64,000 bases of DNA from Tritrichomonas musculus (taxonomy: Eukaryota > Parabasalia > Tritrichomonadida > Tritrichomonadidae): assembly GCA_039105265.1 (NCBI GenBank), contig JAPFFF010000055.1, positions 186,001 through 250,000 on the forward strand, written 5' to 3'. Below are positions 49,851-59,506 of the stretch, in pieces (the stretch's first letter is position 1; each line of letters begins with the position of its first letter). The notes beneath the pieces are model-generated. The model was given only the letters and a program-made list of their open reading frames with translations, had not been told where the DNA came from and searched no databases. A program made the translations under genes and the position numbers.

Positions 49851-50324
49851 AAGAATTATGATCTAACAATAAAGCATTTTTTTTTAAATTTCATTTATAT
49901 AATTAACGAACTTAGAAAAAACGTATTCATTTATACATTTTCAGGCCATCTTTAAAGGACTAGTTCATTTTTCTAAAAGCAATTCGATGAGTTCATACAA
50001 AAATAAATATAAATGATGAATCATTTGTTTAATTAGATTGCTGCTATTTTATGTCAATGATTTATTTCCATCTCATTGCTTCACCACTTTCTTTTATCAA
50101 TTTGTTTATATCAAAGTTCTTATTTTTTAGGAGAAAATCTACGAGAAAAATGTAATCATATTTACATATATTGTAAAATGATGTTTCATCAATGTTTTGG
50201 ATAAAATGAAAATTGTAATATTTGAGACTCTGATTGTCATACAAACAGATCTGAATAATAGCCATGCCTTTAATAAATCTAAAATATCAATCAAATTAAT
50301 ATAAAAAGAGGTTTATAATATTTA
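49851..50324. other. Intergenic region holding an ankyrin fragment
   Basis: AT-rich DNA between the kinase stop and the stop of the large membrane protein. It contains only the minus-strand ankyrin remnant at 50062-50265. Confidence 0.4.
50062..50265 (-). pseudogene. Ankyrin-repeat fragment
   Basis: The 67-codon frame includes SFYNICKYDYIFLVDFLLKN followed by FDINKLIKES, the shape of one C-terminal ankyrin repeat of the trichomonad DUF3447 family. The rest of such a gene is absent, so it is read as a truncated remnant just downstream of the large membrane protein gene. Confidence 0.5.
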
Positions 50325-53300
50325 TTAAACAAATACCACAATTTTAGATACCAGTTGATTGATAGGAAGGACGAATATTGATTCGTGATTTCCATCAAAC
50401 CCAACATTTATATTTTCTTTTTCGGTAACTTTTGAAATTAAAGAAGAATTTTCATCAGCCGTTTCTGCAAATGCAATTTTATCATTTCCGATCTGAAATA
50501 ATCTGATTTTGCAATAATTCAGATCAAAAGGCTGCAAATTAAGGTAAGGCTCATCTTCATCGTCTACAACAGATAACAACAAATTTTCAACATATTGAAC
50601 ATAAATTGAGTAAATACATTTATCGTTTTTAGTACTTTTTAATACTGTGTCGATAAAATCGCGAATAAGTAAAAGAATTACAATTAATTTACAATTTGAT
50701 GTACTTGAAAAAGTTATCATTTCTCCATCAACACATAATATGTTGATTGAGACAGAATTTTGTGATATATGGTTTGCTGCATTGAAGCATTTTTCAACCA
50801 TTTGTGGCGAAATCGAGTCCGATATTCGAACACATATTATATAGCATTTCACAAAATTGAATTCATTTTGATCGTTTTTCCCATACATCTCAGCAAAATG
50901 AGGAGGGATGAAACTATGAAGTTTTTGAGTGTAAGATTGTTGTCCAGTATTTTCATCCACACATGAATTTTCTTCAATTAAAACCGTTTTTGTCAAACAA
51001 CCGATTGTTTCTGTTGAATATCGGAAGATTTTCTTTTTTTTGTCAGTTATTGAGAACTCACAGAGTTTATCATCACCAAAAACGTTTTCTGGCACTTTTT
51101 TGAAAATATTTGTCATTTTCAAAGAAATCAGATCATTCAAATTACAATTGATGATTTCTTTAGAATTGTCAGAAACAGAATAAATTTCGTCACTTTTAGT
51201 AATTGATGTGACTATCAACGCATTTTGAGGCAATTTATCTTTCCAACTCTTTGATGTATCTTTTGGTTTCTCTATCGGCTGTTTCAAAAAGTCATCAGGA
51301 AAGTGAAAAATTGAATTGAAAGCCTTTTTCAAAAGAATTGCTGAACTGAACGATAAATGAACAAAAGTCAGCATTAGAAGGACAGTAGCAATTATGAAAC
51401 TGGTTCCATTTGATAGCTTCATAAGATAGAGTTCATTCATTCCAGAGAAGAAGAGATCATTGAACAGATTCCACGTGAATAAGTAGATGAAAGGGATGCA
51501 TCTGCTTGCAATTACTGCAGGATGAGTTGATCTATTAATTGCAGTATACAAGGCTGTTTCAACTGACATGCAGACCACATCTATTAATTCATAACATTTT
51601 TCATCATAAAACTGACTCAGCCACTTCAAATCGCTCAAGATTTCATTAATATAAGTTTCAAAATACGTGCTGTTCGGCTCTGTTGTATCAGTTTGATTTC
51701 GATCATGTTCAAAACCTAAACGAATTCCTGATCTTTTTTCAAGAATGTCAAAAGTTCCGTTAAGAATGATGAGAGAATGATTTGCAAAAGATTCACCAAT
51801 CAAAATGTTCTGGAATCTTTTCTCCTGTGCGTGTGCACGTTGAATGAGGGGAATCTGGAATACTGCGATGATAACTACAGTGAAAACCAATGGAGCAAAC
51901 AAAAGAATGACAATGTGAAAGAATGGATGAAATAAGAAGCCTTCTTTTTCTGTTGCTTTCGAGGTTTCAATTGCTTGACTACAGATGTCTCTTTCAACAT
52001 TATTTACATTCTCTTCTTGGTTGTCAGATTCAATATTAGACGAGTCTTCCTGACTGCTTGAAACATAACAGCTCGTAGTTGCTTCATATATCGAATCATC
52101 ATCATCATTCCTCCTCGTCTTGTTGTTTGAGTCCTTTATTTGGATGTAATTGTTCGAATTGAGCAAAGAACGAACATCGTTATTAAAATTGTGGCCATTT
52201 ACAGTCATTTCAATAAGTTCAGGTTCTTTAGAACTGCTCGTTTCATTTGGTCTTGAACTTGTTGAATCTTGATTTTCAAGTTGATATGAATGAGTTAGAT
52301 TTTGCAAGTTCATATTACTTGAATAACTCGATATACTAAGATCACTTATATCATCGCTGATCGTATCTTCTTCATATTGCCTCAATAGTTCCCAAGCCTT
52401 TTTACTTTCTTGGAAAAGAAAAGATGAAAACAATTGAATTGAACTCAAAAAATCGATTTTAATATGGTCGTTTTTGTAAATATAATTGATTTGGAAAATA
52501 TAAACAACAGTTGAAACAACAGAAAAAACACAAATGGTAACAATTGATACTTTACAAATATAGAATCCATCGAGATCATCTTTATATATTTCTCTTAAGG
52601 CGATTGCGTTTTTCTTTATTTCTTCAACTTTGATATAAACTTCATGAAAGATAGCTTTAGAAAAATAATCCATTTCAATTGCAGTTGTATTGAGAACTTG
52701 CTGTATAGTGAAATTTTTAAGAATATTATTTGATATATATTGTTCAAAGATAAATATCATTCCACCTGTCAAATTTCCAAGAGGTTGAATTTGTGAAAAA
52801 AAGTCAATTGCATAAAAAGGAAGATCGAAAAAAGTTTCAATTAATTTTTCATTTTCATCAAAGAATAAATTATCATTTGAAACCAAATTTTTATCATAAT
52901 TATAATTATAATCTGTATAATAATTATTATTATTAAAGGAATCATTTATATGAAAATTTTTAAATTTAATTTTGTTGTATTTTTTGTAAAAAAATGTTGT
53001 ATTGTCAGCTTCAAAATTTTCTGATGTGTAAATGTGAGTAAGATAAGGAATATAAACCATTGAGGAAGCTATATAAAAAGAATTTAAAAGATCAACCGAT
53101 TTTTTATAAAGTTCAATACTTTGGAAATGAATTTGTTGATCTTTTATGTATAATCCACCAATTACAAAAAGAAACAAACCAATTGGAACAAAAATATGAA
53201 AAATAGAAAGAAAAGGAATCAAAAACTTTTTTTCATTCAAGAATGTTGCGACATATTTTGGACTATTATTATTACTACTACTGCTACTATTGATAGTATT

Positions 53301-55079
53301 ATTACTTAATAAATCATATTGTTTTTGATTTTTAAAATGAATGTTTATTTTTGTTTCTTCCGATGAACAAAATTGAAGAATTTTTGGATTGTTTATTGAC
53401 ATTGGATGTAACAAAGGATCCACAATACTATTATAATTCTTGATGTTTTTATTGAAATTAAATGAATTATGATTATTATTGTTGTCATTTGAACTTTGAC
53501 TGTAAATATTATCTAGCATTTGTGCAATTTGACATTCAATTAAATAGCTTTCAAAATCACCACAAGCTGACAAATGAAAATCAGCATAATAATAATGAAG
53601 AAAAGAATCAAAAGTGTATCGTTTCATCAAATAATGAAATTCATTTTTAACTTCAATAAAAAAATAAGCTGTTGATAAAGCTTCCCTTGAAGCAATAAAA
53701 TATTTTTTATTCTTTCTCGCGACCCAAAATAAATGTTTATGCACTAAGAAAGAACGATAAAAATTATTCAAACAAACCAAATTTTTTTCGGTTGATTCAA
53801 TTCCATCTAAACTTTTCAATATCTTCTTAAACATGAAAGCAGTAAATAAGTTGATATTTGACTTACTACGAAAATGTTCTAATTGCTTCAAACATTCTTT
53901 TCTACGAGATGGAAACAAAGCCAAAAAACGAACAACTTCAATTATATACGAATTTTTTAACTCGGAAGATTTTTTTTGGTAATTTAAAAATCTCAACAAA
54001 CTGTCAGGATCGCTGCACTCGACAGCAACAATTCTAATTATCGAAATAACAGAACCTGTAAATAAAGAAGGATTAAAATCATCATTATTTAAAACCGAAT
54101 CATCATATTTACTTTGTTTCATAAATGGCGAAAATGCTTTCAAACTTTGCTTAATCATAAAATGAGTTTGAATTTGAAACAAAAAAGCAAAAAATATATA
54201 TAATAAAATGAGCAATAATAATGAATAGACGTTATTTTGAATAAAATAACGAAATAATATCATATATGGACATGCAAAAAAAGGCAATATTTCTAGATAT
54301 TGACCAATTGGTGAAACATGAACTTGAATTGATAATCTCAAAAACAAAGCTAAAAAACAAATAATGAAAACAAAGCCAAAAATGATTAAAACAGCTACTA
54401 AATTTGTTATATATGAAAACATAAAGCAACTAATGGCAATAACTATTCGTATTGAATGAATTAACATCATGTATTTGCCATCATAAAAATCGGCTTTCGA
54501 ATGAATAACGAAGTCAATCGGAATCAAAAAAATTGATGCAAAATATGTGTGAACTATATGTAATATTATGTTGATGATGGCGATAATAAAAGAAAATATC
54601 ATTTCCCAATTGTCCGTTATTTTTTGTATAAATATTTGCTCAATTAGATAAGAAAGGCGAAATGTCATCGGAATGGACATTATTGGTGTCAAAATTTGCT
54701 GAAATAAACGGATAACTAAGGAACACCAAAAATTGACGTGCATCTGATGATTGAATTTTTTAATGTGAATCGATGAATAGCATATAATAAAAAATGGGAC
54801 AATGTTTACACAGAAGAAAAAAATTGAATCTATCATTAACGTACTTGATCCAAAAATCCATGGCGGATAAAGCCACATTGATTCAAAATAATCCCAAAAC
54901 GTTGAATCTTGGCCTGTGTCAAAGATTTCACTTGGTTTCATGCAACAAATAAAAATGAAACTTAACTGAATCAAATAAACAAATAAAATCAACCAATTAA
55001 AATAGCTACGAAAGGAACATTTCATTCGTATGAGATAATATAAATTAAAAAGAGAAGATAAACGAAAAAATTTCATCAA
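50325..55079 (-). CDS. Large multipass membrane protein with degenerate cyclase-like C-terminus
   Basis: The protein has 1584 residues. About ten hydrophobic segments lie in the first 330 residues, followed by a long soluble helical region (about 370-600). More membrane segments occur near 630, 850, 1070 and 1230, arranged around extracytoplasmic loops. A PAS-like segment (about 1285-1370) and a C-terminal region beginning LHSFIPPHFAEMYG follow. This layout is that of trichomonad adenylyl/guanylyl cyclases, in which a class III cyclase domain follows the PP motif. Here the expected metal-binding aspartates and nucleotide-specifying motifs are not recognisable (VKCYIICVRISDS), and the protein ends after about 180 residues. 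It may be a catalytically dead cyclase-like receptor. An asparagine- and serine-rich linker is present at about 540-620. Confidence 0.65.
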   Translation of the reverse strand: MMKFFRLSSLFNLYYLIRMKCSFRSYFNWLILFVYLIQLSFIFICCMKPSEIFDTGQDSTFWDYFESMWLYPPWIFGSSTLMIDSIFFFCVNIVPFFIICYSSIHIKKFNHQMHVNFWCSLVIRLFQQILTPIMSIPMTFRLSYLIEQIFIQKITDNWEMIFSFIIAIINIILHIVHTYFASIFLIPIDFVIHSKADFYDGKYMMLIHSIRIVIAISCFMFSYITNLVAVLIIFGFVFIICFLALFLRLSIQVHVSPIGQYLEILPFFACPYMILFRYFIQNNVYSLLLLILLYIFFAFLFQIQTHFMIKQSLKAFSPFMKQSKYDDSVLNNDDFNPSLFTGSVISIIRIVAVECSDPDSLLRFLNYQKKSSELKNSYIIEVVRFLALFPSRRKECLKQLEHFRSKSNINLFTAFMFKKILKSLDGIESTEKNLVCLNNFYRSFLVHKHLFWVARKNKKYFIASREALSTAYFFIEVKNEFHYLMKRYTFDSFLHYYYADFHLSACGDFESYLIECQIAQMLDNIYSQSSNDNNNNHNSFNFNKNIKNYNSIVDPLLHPMSINNPKILQFCSSEETKINIHFKNQKQYDLLSNNTINSSSSSNNNSPKYVATFLNEKKFLIPFLSIFHIFVPIGLFLFVIGGLYIKDQQIHFQSIELYKKSVDLLNSFYIASSMVYIPYLTHIYTSENFEADNTTFFYKKYNKIKFKNFHINDSFNNNNYYTDYNYNYDKNLVSNDNLFFDENEKLIETFFDLPFYAIDFFSQIQPLGNLTGGMIFIFEQYISNNILKNFTIQQVLNTTAIEMDYFSKAIFHEVYIKVEEIKKNAIALREIYKDDLDGFYICKVSIVTICVFSVVSTVVYIFQINYIYKNDHIKIDFLSSIQLFSSFLFQESKKAWELLRQYEEDTISDDISDLSISSYSSNMNLQNLTHSYQLENQDSTSSRPNETSSSKEPELIEMTVNGHNFNNDVRSLLNSNNYIQIKDSNNKTRRNDDDDSIYEATTSCYVSSSQEDSSNIESDNQEENVNNVERDICSQAIETSKATEKEGFLFHPFFHIVILLFAPLVFTVVIIAVFQIPLIQRAHAQEKRFQNILIGESFANHSLIILNGTFDILEKRSGIRLGFEHDRNQTDTTEPNSTYFETYINEILSDLKWLSQFYDEKCYELIDVVCMSVETALYTAINRSTHPAVIASRCIPFIYLFTWNLFNDLFFSGMNELYLMKLSNGTSFIIATVLLMLTFVHLSFSSAILLKKAFNSIFHFPDDFLKQPIEKPKDTSKSWKDKLPQNALIVTSITKSDEIYSVSDNSKEIINCNLNDLISLKMTNIFKKVPENVFGDDKLCEFSITDKKKKIFRYSTETIGCLTKTVLIEENSCVDENTGQQSYTQKLHSFIPPHFAEMYGKNDQNEFNFVKCYIICVRISDSISPQMVEKCFNAANHISQNSVSINILCVDGEMITFSSTSNCKLIVILLLIRDFIDTVLKSTKNDKCIYSIYVQYVENLLLSVVDDEDEPYLNLQPFDLNYCKIRLFQIGNDKIAFAETADENSSLISKVTEKENINVGFDGNHESIFVLPINQLVSKIVVFV

Positions 55080-55804
55080 ATTTTTACAAAATTTTGTATA
55101 GTTTATTTTGGAACTTTTTAAATTAAATAACTAAAAATTTTCAAAAAATATTTTATTTTCTTTTTCAAAAACTCATAGTCTATATACAAAATTTTATAAG
55201 TTTCCCTTCAACTATGTAATAAAATAAAAACTCATTATTTTTTTCATGACCTTTATCTTGATGACGAATTGAATCCAAAATCAAGTGGTTTTGGTGTATC
55301 TAGCGATTTCAAGCATTAATTATTTTTTTGTGATTATTCTATCATGATGAATATCACATTGACACTGAAATAATTAATTTTTTTACACCTACTTTTTTAT
55401 TCATGTTGCTTTGGAACACCTGATTATTAAACATATGATATATGGTTGTTTGGATTTTTACCTCAACAAAAACCAGTTACCGTTTCACACGTAAAATAAA
55501 ACAAAATGGTTAGCTAGTGATTTGATTAGATCAGGAACACAAGGAGTTATGAAAATTATTTGTACATACATGAAAAAAGATTTAGCAAAGAGGTCACACA
55601 CTCATCAGGATTTAAATAAATCATATCTTCCTTCAATTATAGACCATATTTACGTATATTAAAGAGAATTGTTTAAATTTTTTTTTAAAATTTGATGTTG
55701 TGATCATATCATTATCAGTAAACAAACTAAAATTAAAAACAATTCTAATCATAAAATAATTTTAATAACACGAAGAATACAAGGTTTCCTTCAAATTCAT
55801 TTAT
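55080..55804. other. Intergenic region upstream of the vWA chimera
   Basis: Mostly A/T-rich. A short frame around 55505-55660 (ending KSYLPSIIDHIYVY) has coding-like composition but no recognisable family. The missing 5' portion of the vWA gene was not found here. Confidence 0.35.
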
Positions 55805-57385
55805 TTGAAAATTATTAAATATTTCAAAGCTTTACAAAGGAACCTCCTCGAGCTTCCAGTCACTTACACATCAGAGAACAGTATTGGCCTCTTCTTCCCT
55901 CTCACTTATCCGGGAACTGAAAATGATGAAGTGATGAAGTGTTCAAATTTTCAATTTTCACTCAATTTTCAATCTATTCAATTGAAAGAAAACTCGATTT
56001 CTTCAAATCCTGACGGTAAAATTGACCTTTCAAATTTGACCTATGTTATTGACAAATTAGAACCTTCGATAGCTACTGTTTCAATCATGATTGACTTGAA
56101 TCAGCCCACTTTTTCAGACAAAATCAGCCAGGTTGCAACGTGCTGCGGAAAATACGGATCGTTGATGTTCATTCCGACCAAAGGTGAATTAATTGACCAT
56201 TCGGGTGAAGAGTTCATCTTCATTGTCGACTGTTCTGGTTCAATGAGTGGAAGAGAAATCGAACTTGCTTCTCAGTGTTTGACATTTTTCATCAGATCAC
56301 TTCCAGAAAAGTGCTATTTCAATGTAATTCGGTTTGGTTCACAATTCATTCCACTTTTTGATAAGCCGGTTCCATACACAGACACAAATGCGAACACAGC
56401 ATTATTGTTGGCGAAAGGTTTGAAAGCAAATTTAGGAGGAACAGCTCTTTCAAAGCCACTTAATTATGTCTTTTCAAACAGCCTGTCAGAAATGAACAAG
56501 TTGCGAAGAGTGTTTGTGCTGACTGACGGTTGTGTGTTTGATCCAAGTGAAGTCATCTCAATTGTTCAAAGAAACTCAGATACAACAATGAGCAGTGCAA
56601 TTGGAATCGGTTACGGCGTTGATAAAGAACTTGTTAAAGGCATCGGAAAAGCTGGAAATGGGTTTGTTGATTTCGTTCTTTCTGGAGATGACATGAGATC
56701 TAAAGTGATCAATCAATTGTCAGAAAGTTTGAATGGTTTATGCAAAATTGACATATCAATTGAAAATGACGAGACAGTTGAAATTTTGCCACCTTTATCA
56801 TGTCACCAATTCTCGCCTGGAATTCCTGCCACAGTCTACTTCAAGTCGACGAAGGAATTTGAGGACAACACTCACATCATTATTGACATTGAAGGCAATT
56901 CAGAACCAGCAATGGTCCAGATGAAAAAATTGCCTTTGAACTCTAGAGCAGAAAGAAGTCTTGAGTATTGGTTTAATAATGAAAACATCAAATATCTGAG
57001 GAATTTGGAACAAACAGATGAAGTTGTATCAGCAATAACACAACTCTCAATTGGATATGGAATTCTCACGCCATATACTGGATTGATTGGCACACAAAAA
57101 TACACATCAGACGAAGAGAGAGAAAGAATAAAATCATTGATTGAGAAAGCAAGCCAAAAAAATTTCAGAATTTTCATCAAAACATTGACAGGTGCAAAGT
57201 TGCCATTATTTGTCAATCAAAATGAAAAGATTAAAGATATTAAAGAAAAAATCCAAGAGAAAGAAGGAATTCCTCCAGATCAGCAAAGACTAATTTTTGC
57301 TGGGAAACAATTAGAAGATGAAAATACTCTTAAAGATTACAGAGTAGTTAGAAAGGCAGTTCTACACTTAGTTCTTCGACTATGA
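55805..57385 (+). CDS. VIT/vWA-domain protein with C-terminal ubiquitin
   Basis: The frame opens at 55769 without an early ATG; the first ATG is at 55934. Sequence before it still resembles the end of a VIT domain, so the gene looks 5'-truncated or uses a non-standard start. Next comes a vWA domain with a complete [13 protein letters not shown] near residue 141, GGT near 208 and LTDG near 238. A beta-rich region follows, then a whole ubiquitin moiety (about residues 455-526) with [20 protein letters not shown] and [18 protein letters not shown], ending [12 protein letters not shown] replaces the arginine that should precede Gly-Gly. VIT/vWA proteins bind partners in a metal-dependent way. The frame continues after TGA into an H3-like segment and further domains. 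Confidence 0.75.
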   Translation: MKIIKYFKALQRNLLELPVTYTSENSIGLFFPLTYPGTENDEVMKCSNFQFSLNFQSIQLKENSISSNPDGKIDLSNLTYVIDKLEPSIATVSIMIDLNQPTFSDKISQVATCCGKYGSLMFIPTKGELIDHSGEEFIFIVDCSGSMSGREIELASQCLTFFIRSLPEKCYFNVIRFGSQFIPLFDKPVPYTDTNANTALLLAKGLKANLGGTALSKPLNYVFSNSLSEMNKLRRVFVLTDGCVFDPSEVISIVQRNSDTTMSSAIGIGYGVDKELVKGIGKAGNGFVDFVLSGDDMRSKVINQLSESLNGLCKIDISIENDETVEILPPLSCHQFSPGIPATVYFKSTKEFEDNTHIIIDIEGNSEPAMVQMKKLPLNSRAERSLEYWFNNENIKYLRNLEQTDEVVSAITQLSIGYGILTPYTGLIGTQKYTSDEERERIKSLIEKASQKNFRIFIKTLTGAKLPLFVNQNEKIKDIKEKIQEKEGIPPDQQRLIFAGKQLEDENTLKDYRVVRKAVLHLVLRL

Positions 57386-57481
57386 GGTAGAGCAAGAACT
57401 AAACAAGTAGCCCGAAAGAATATTGATAATTCAATCCCTAGAAAAAGTTTAGGGGAAATGGCAGCCAGAAATTCAACACCA
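57386..57481 (+). other. Histone H3 N-tail-like segment after ubiquitin
   Basis: In the same frame as the ubiquitin, the codons after TGA read Gly-Arg and then ARTKQVARKNIDN...PRKSL...AARNSTP. This aligns without gaps with residues 1-30 of histone H3 (ARTKQTARK...PRKQL...AARKSAP), with about 17 identities. The equivalents of K4, K9, R17, K18 and R26 are kept; those of K14, K23 and K27 are not. After this the similarity to H3 stops and the vWA-protein C-terminal region resumes. The ubiquitin-H3 block thus looks like an insertion into a vWA gene. Confidence 0.8.
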
Positions 57482-58603
57482 ATTGTAGACACTTTATATT
57501 CAAAAAAACATTTTGACATGCCTTTAGTTGAGTATCCTCAAAGAAATTTCGTATCTGTAGATACAAATGACTTGGTTTCAATTGTTTCTGAACAAATGGT
57601 AAATGGTTGCTGGCAGAAGATTCCTCAAATGTTGAACTGTCCAAAATTCAGAGAAATAATTGAAAATGTTCAAAAATGGTGCTTAAATCAAACATTTAGT
57701 TGTGGTGAAGATGTCATAGTTGGAACAATGGCAAGTTTAATATACATGTCCAAATGCATGAAAGAATGTTTTCACATGTGGTCACTCATATATAAGAAAG
57801 GAATGAAATATTTGAAGACAGTCAATCCAGATGTCAATTGGGAAGTTGTTATGAGGCTCATTTCTAAGATTTCACAAATATTATATGATGTGCCAAATGC
57901 TCCATTGAAACAAGTGAAAATTAATCATTTCATTTATGAATTGAATGAAGAAGAAAGAACTGCAAAATTAATTGGAAATAAAATAGATGATGAAAATGTT
58001 TATGTTCCGACATCGGTTTTATACAACAATAAAGAATACATAATAACAAATGTTTCTTCTGGAGCATTTGAAGATTCAGATACAATCAAATCTGTTCAAT
58101 TTCCTCATGATTCTGAAGTCCGAATCATTGAAAAGGACGCATTTGCTGACTCTTCAATTGAAAAACTTATGATTCCATCTAAAGTGTATCTTCTTGAAGA
58201 AGGTTGGTGCAATGGAACGCCAAATTTGACAAATGTGACAATCATGCCAAATAATTGTCATTTTATGTGCCTTGATAATAAAATGATCATTGGAAAAAAG
58301 AATGAAGACAGCCAGACATACGATGCTATCCTTTTTGTACGAAGAGATATAAAAAAAGTTGAAATTCCATCTTTCATTGAAGAAATTGGAGCTTTTTCTT
58401 TTTCATCTTCGAAAATTGAAAAAATTAAAATTCCTTCAAATGTGACGCATATTGGAAAATGCGCTTTTGCTTCATGCGAGAATCTTAAGCAAGCTGAAAT
58501 TGAACCCAATTCTAAACTTCAAAATATCGAAAAAGATGCTTTTGAAGACACTTCAATTAAAAATATCCCTATTCCTCCAAATTTTAATCAAAATCATTGG
58601 TAA
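57458..58603 (+). CDS. vWA-protein C-terminal region plus LRR_5 repeats
   Basis: From the first ATG after the TGA, 381 codons remain open and are in phase with the upstream vWA-ubiquitin frame. Residues 1-25 overlap the H3-like tail. About 30-150 form the helical C-terminal domain seen in VWA5A-like proteins (LVSIVSEQMVNGCWQKIPQML), and about 175-381 carry LRR_5/BspA-like repeats (KKVEIPSFIEEIGAFSFSSS; IPSNVTHIGKCAFASC). Either one gene is split by a single in-frame TGA (nonsense change, assembly error or read-through), or this is an independently expressed product. The perfect phase favours a single ancestral gene. In the ancestral arrangement the order would be vWA, ubiquitin, H3 tail, C-terminal domain, LRR. 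Confidence 0.7.
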   Translation: MAARNSTPIVDTLYSKKHFDMPLVEYPQRNFVSVDTNDLVSIVSEQMVNGCWQKIPQMLNCPKFREIIENVQKWCLNQTFSCGEDVIVGTMASLIYMSKCMKECFHMWSLIYKKGMKYLKTVNPDVNWEVVMRLISKISQILYDVPNAPLKQVKINHFIYELNEEERTAKLIGNKIDDENVYVPTSVLYNNKEYIITNVSSGAFEDSDTIKSVQFPHDSEVRIIEKDAFADSSIEKLMIPSKVYLLEEGWCNGTPNLTNVTIMPNNCHFMCLDNKMIIGKKNEDSQTYDAILFVRRDIKKVEIPSFIEEIGAFSFSSSKIEKIKIPSNVTHIGKCAFASCENLKQAEIEPNSKLQNIEKDAFEDTSIKNIPIPPNFNQNHW

Positions 58604-58626
58604 AAAAAAAGGAATGAAGTAGAAAC

Positions 58627-58669
58627 GTTAAGGGGTGTTCCGCTGTAAACAGCTCCACACACCCTTAAC
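58627..58669. repeat. Two-tier stem-loop at left edge of the Rep-like block
   Basis: GTTAAGGGGTGT (58627-58638) pairs with ACACACCCTTAAC, with one bulge, and the inner GCTGTAAACAGC forms a second stem. It begins about 25 bases after the LRR frame ends. It could be an element terminus, a replication signal or an RNA terminator. Confidence 0.5.
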
Positions 58670-58863
58670 TATGTCCCAACATGCTCTCAACAACCACTGA
58701 CATGTCCCAGCTAGCTCCCAGAGCCCACTACTTGGGAACAAACTCGCTAACTAGCTGTTAACACTCATTTATCCTATGTTCAGGACCACCTCAGAGGTTT
58801 CCACCTAAATTAGCCCAAACTATTTTTTAATTTAATTTTTTATTTCCCTTTCATAAATATAAT

Positions 58864-59166
58864 ATGTCTACAGAAATTCTTTACCCCCAATTTGAAGATG
58901 ATTTCGATGGATTCGATGAATATGTCCAATGTGTTAGCAAATATGTGCTAGCTCATAGTGACTGGATTGGTGAAATTGTTGATATCTACGATCTAGTCTA
59001 CGACTATGTCAGCCAAGATGATGAGTATTGGGATTGTGAGATTGATGAAGATTATTTGCAGAGAAAATATGATTTCGATGAGTCAGATTTAGATGATCCA
59101 CGCTGTAAGGTATATATCATCACCTCAGTAGTAAGGGCTTTGTTAGCTAATAGAGCTAGCGCATAA
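58864..59166 (+). CDS. Small acidic protein of unknown function
   Basis: A 100-residue, strongly acidic and tyrosine/aspartate-rich protein (FEDDFDGFDEYVQC; DIYDLVYDYVSQDDEYWD). An initiator-like TTTCATAAAT lies 13-19 bases before the ATG. No family is recognised. Its position ahead of the Rep-like gene suggests an accessory protein of the same element. Confidence 0.5.
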   Translation: MSTEILYPQFEDDFDGFDEYVQCVSKYVLAHSDWIGEIVDIYDLVYDYVSQDDEYWDCEIDEDYLQRKYDFDESDLDDPRCKVYIITSVVRALLANRASA

Positions 59167-59506
59167 ATGAATGATTATTTTTGTATCCCAATGTTTACAT
59201 TTAAGTCATAGCCCAATGTTTTCATGAGACCCATCGAAGTAGTTCTTGCGTAGGAACATCTGCGCGCTAGCTCTATTATTTTTGGTAAAATGGAACAAGC
59301 TTACCTATAAATTACCCACTAATGTAAGCAATACAGTTACAACATTTAATGTAAACGATATAACTACAACATCTAATGTATTCCAACATAATTACCCATT
59401 AATGGTCTAACTATTCGAATCTATTTTTAATTTAACATTTTTATTCTACTATGGTATTAAACTAACACAAGAACATCTGCGCAATTAACATTTTATTGAA
59501 AACGAA
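59167..59506. other. Intergenic region with short direct and inverted repeats
   Basis: GAACATCTGCGC occurs twice (59254-59265, 59471-59482). AATAGAGCTAGCGC (59149-59162) is inverted at 59264-59277. ACAACATTTAATGTA and ACAACATCTAATGTA lie near 59340-59380. These may be regulatory or replication-linked motifs of the element. Confidence 0.5.

Noticed and set aside
55505-55660. Short coding-like frame upstream of the vWA chimera
   Set aside because: Only about 50 codons, no recognisable family and not in a position to supply the missing VIT N-terminus.
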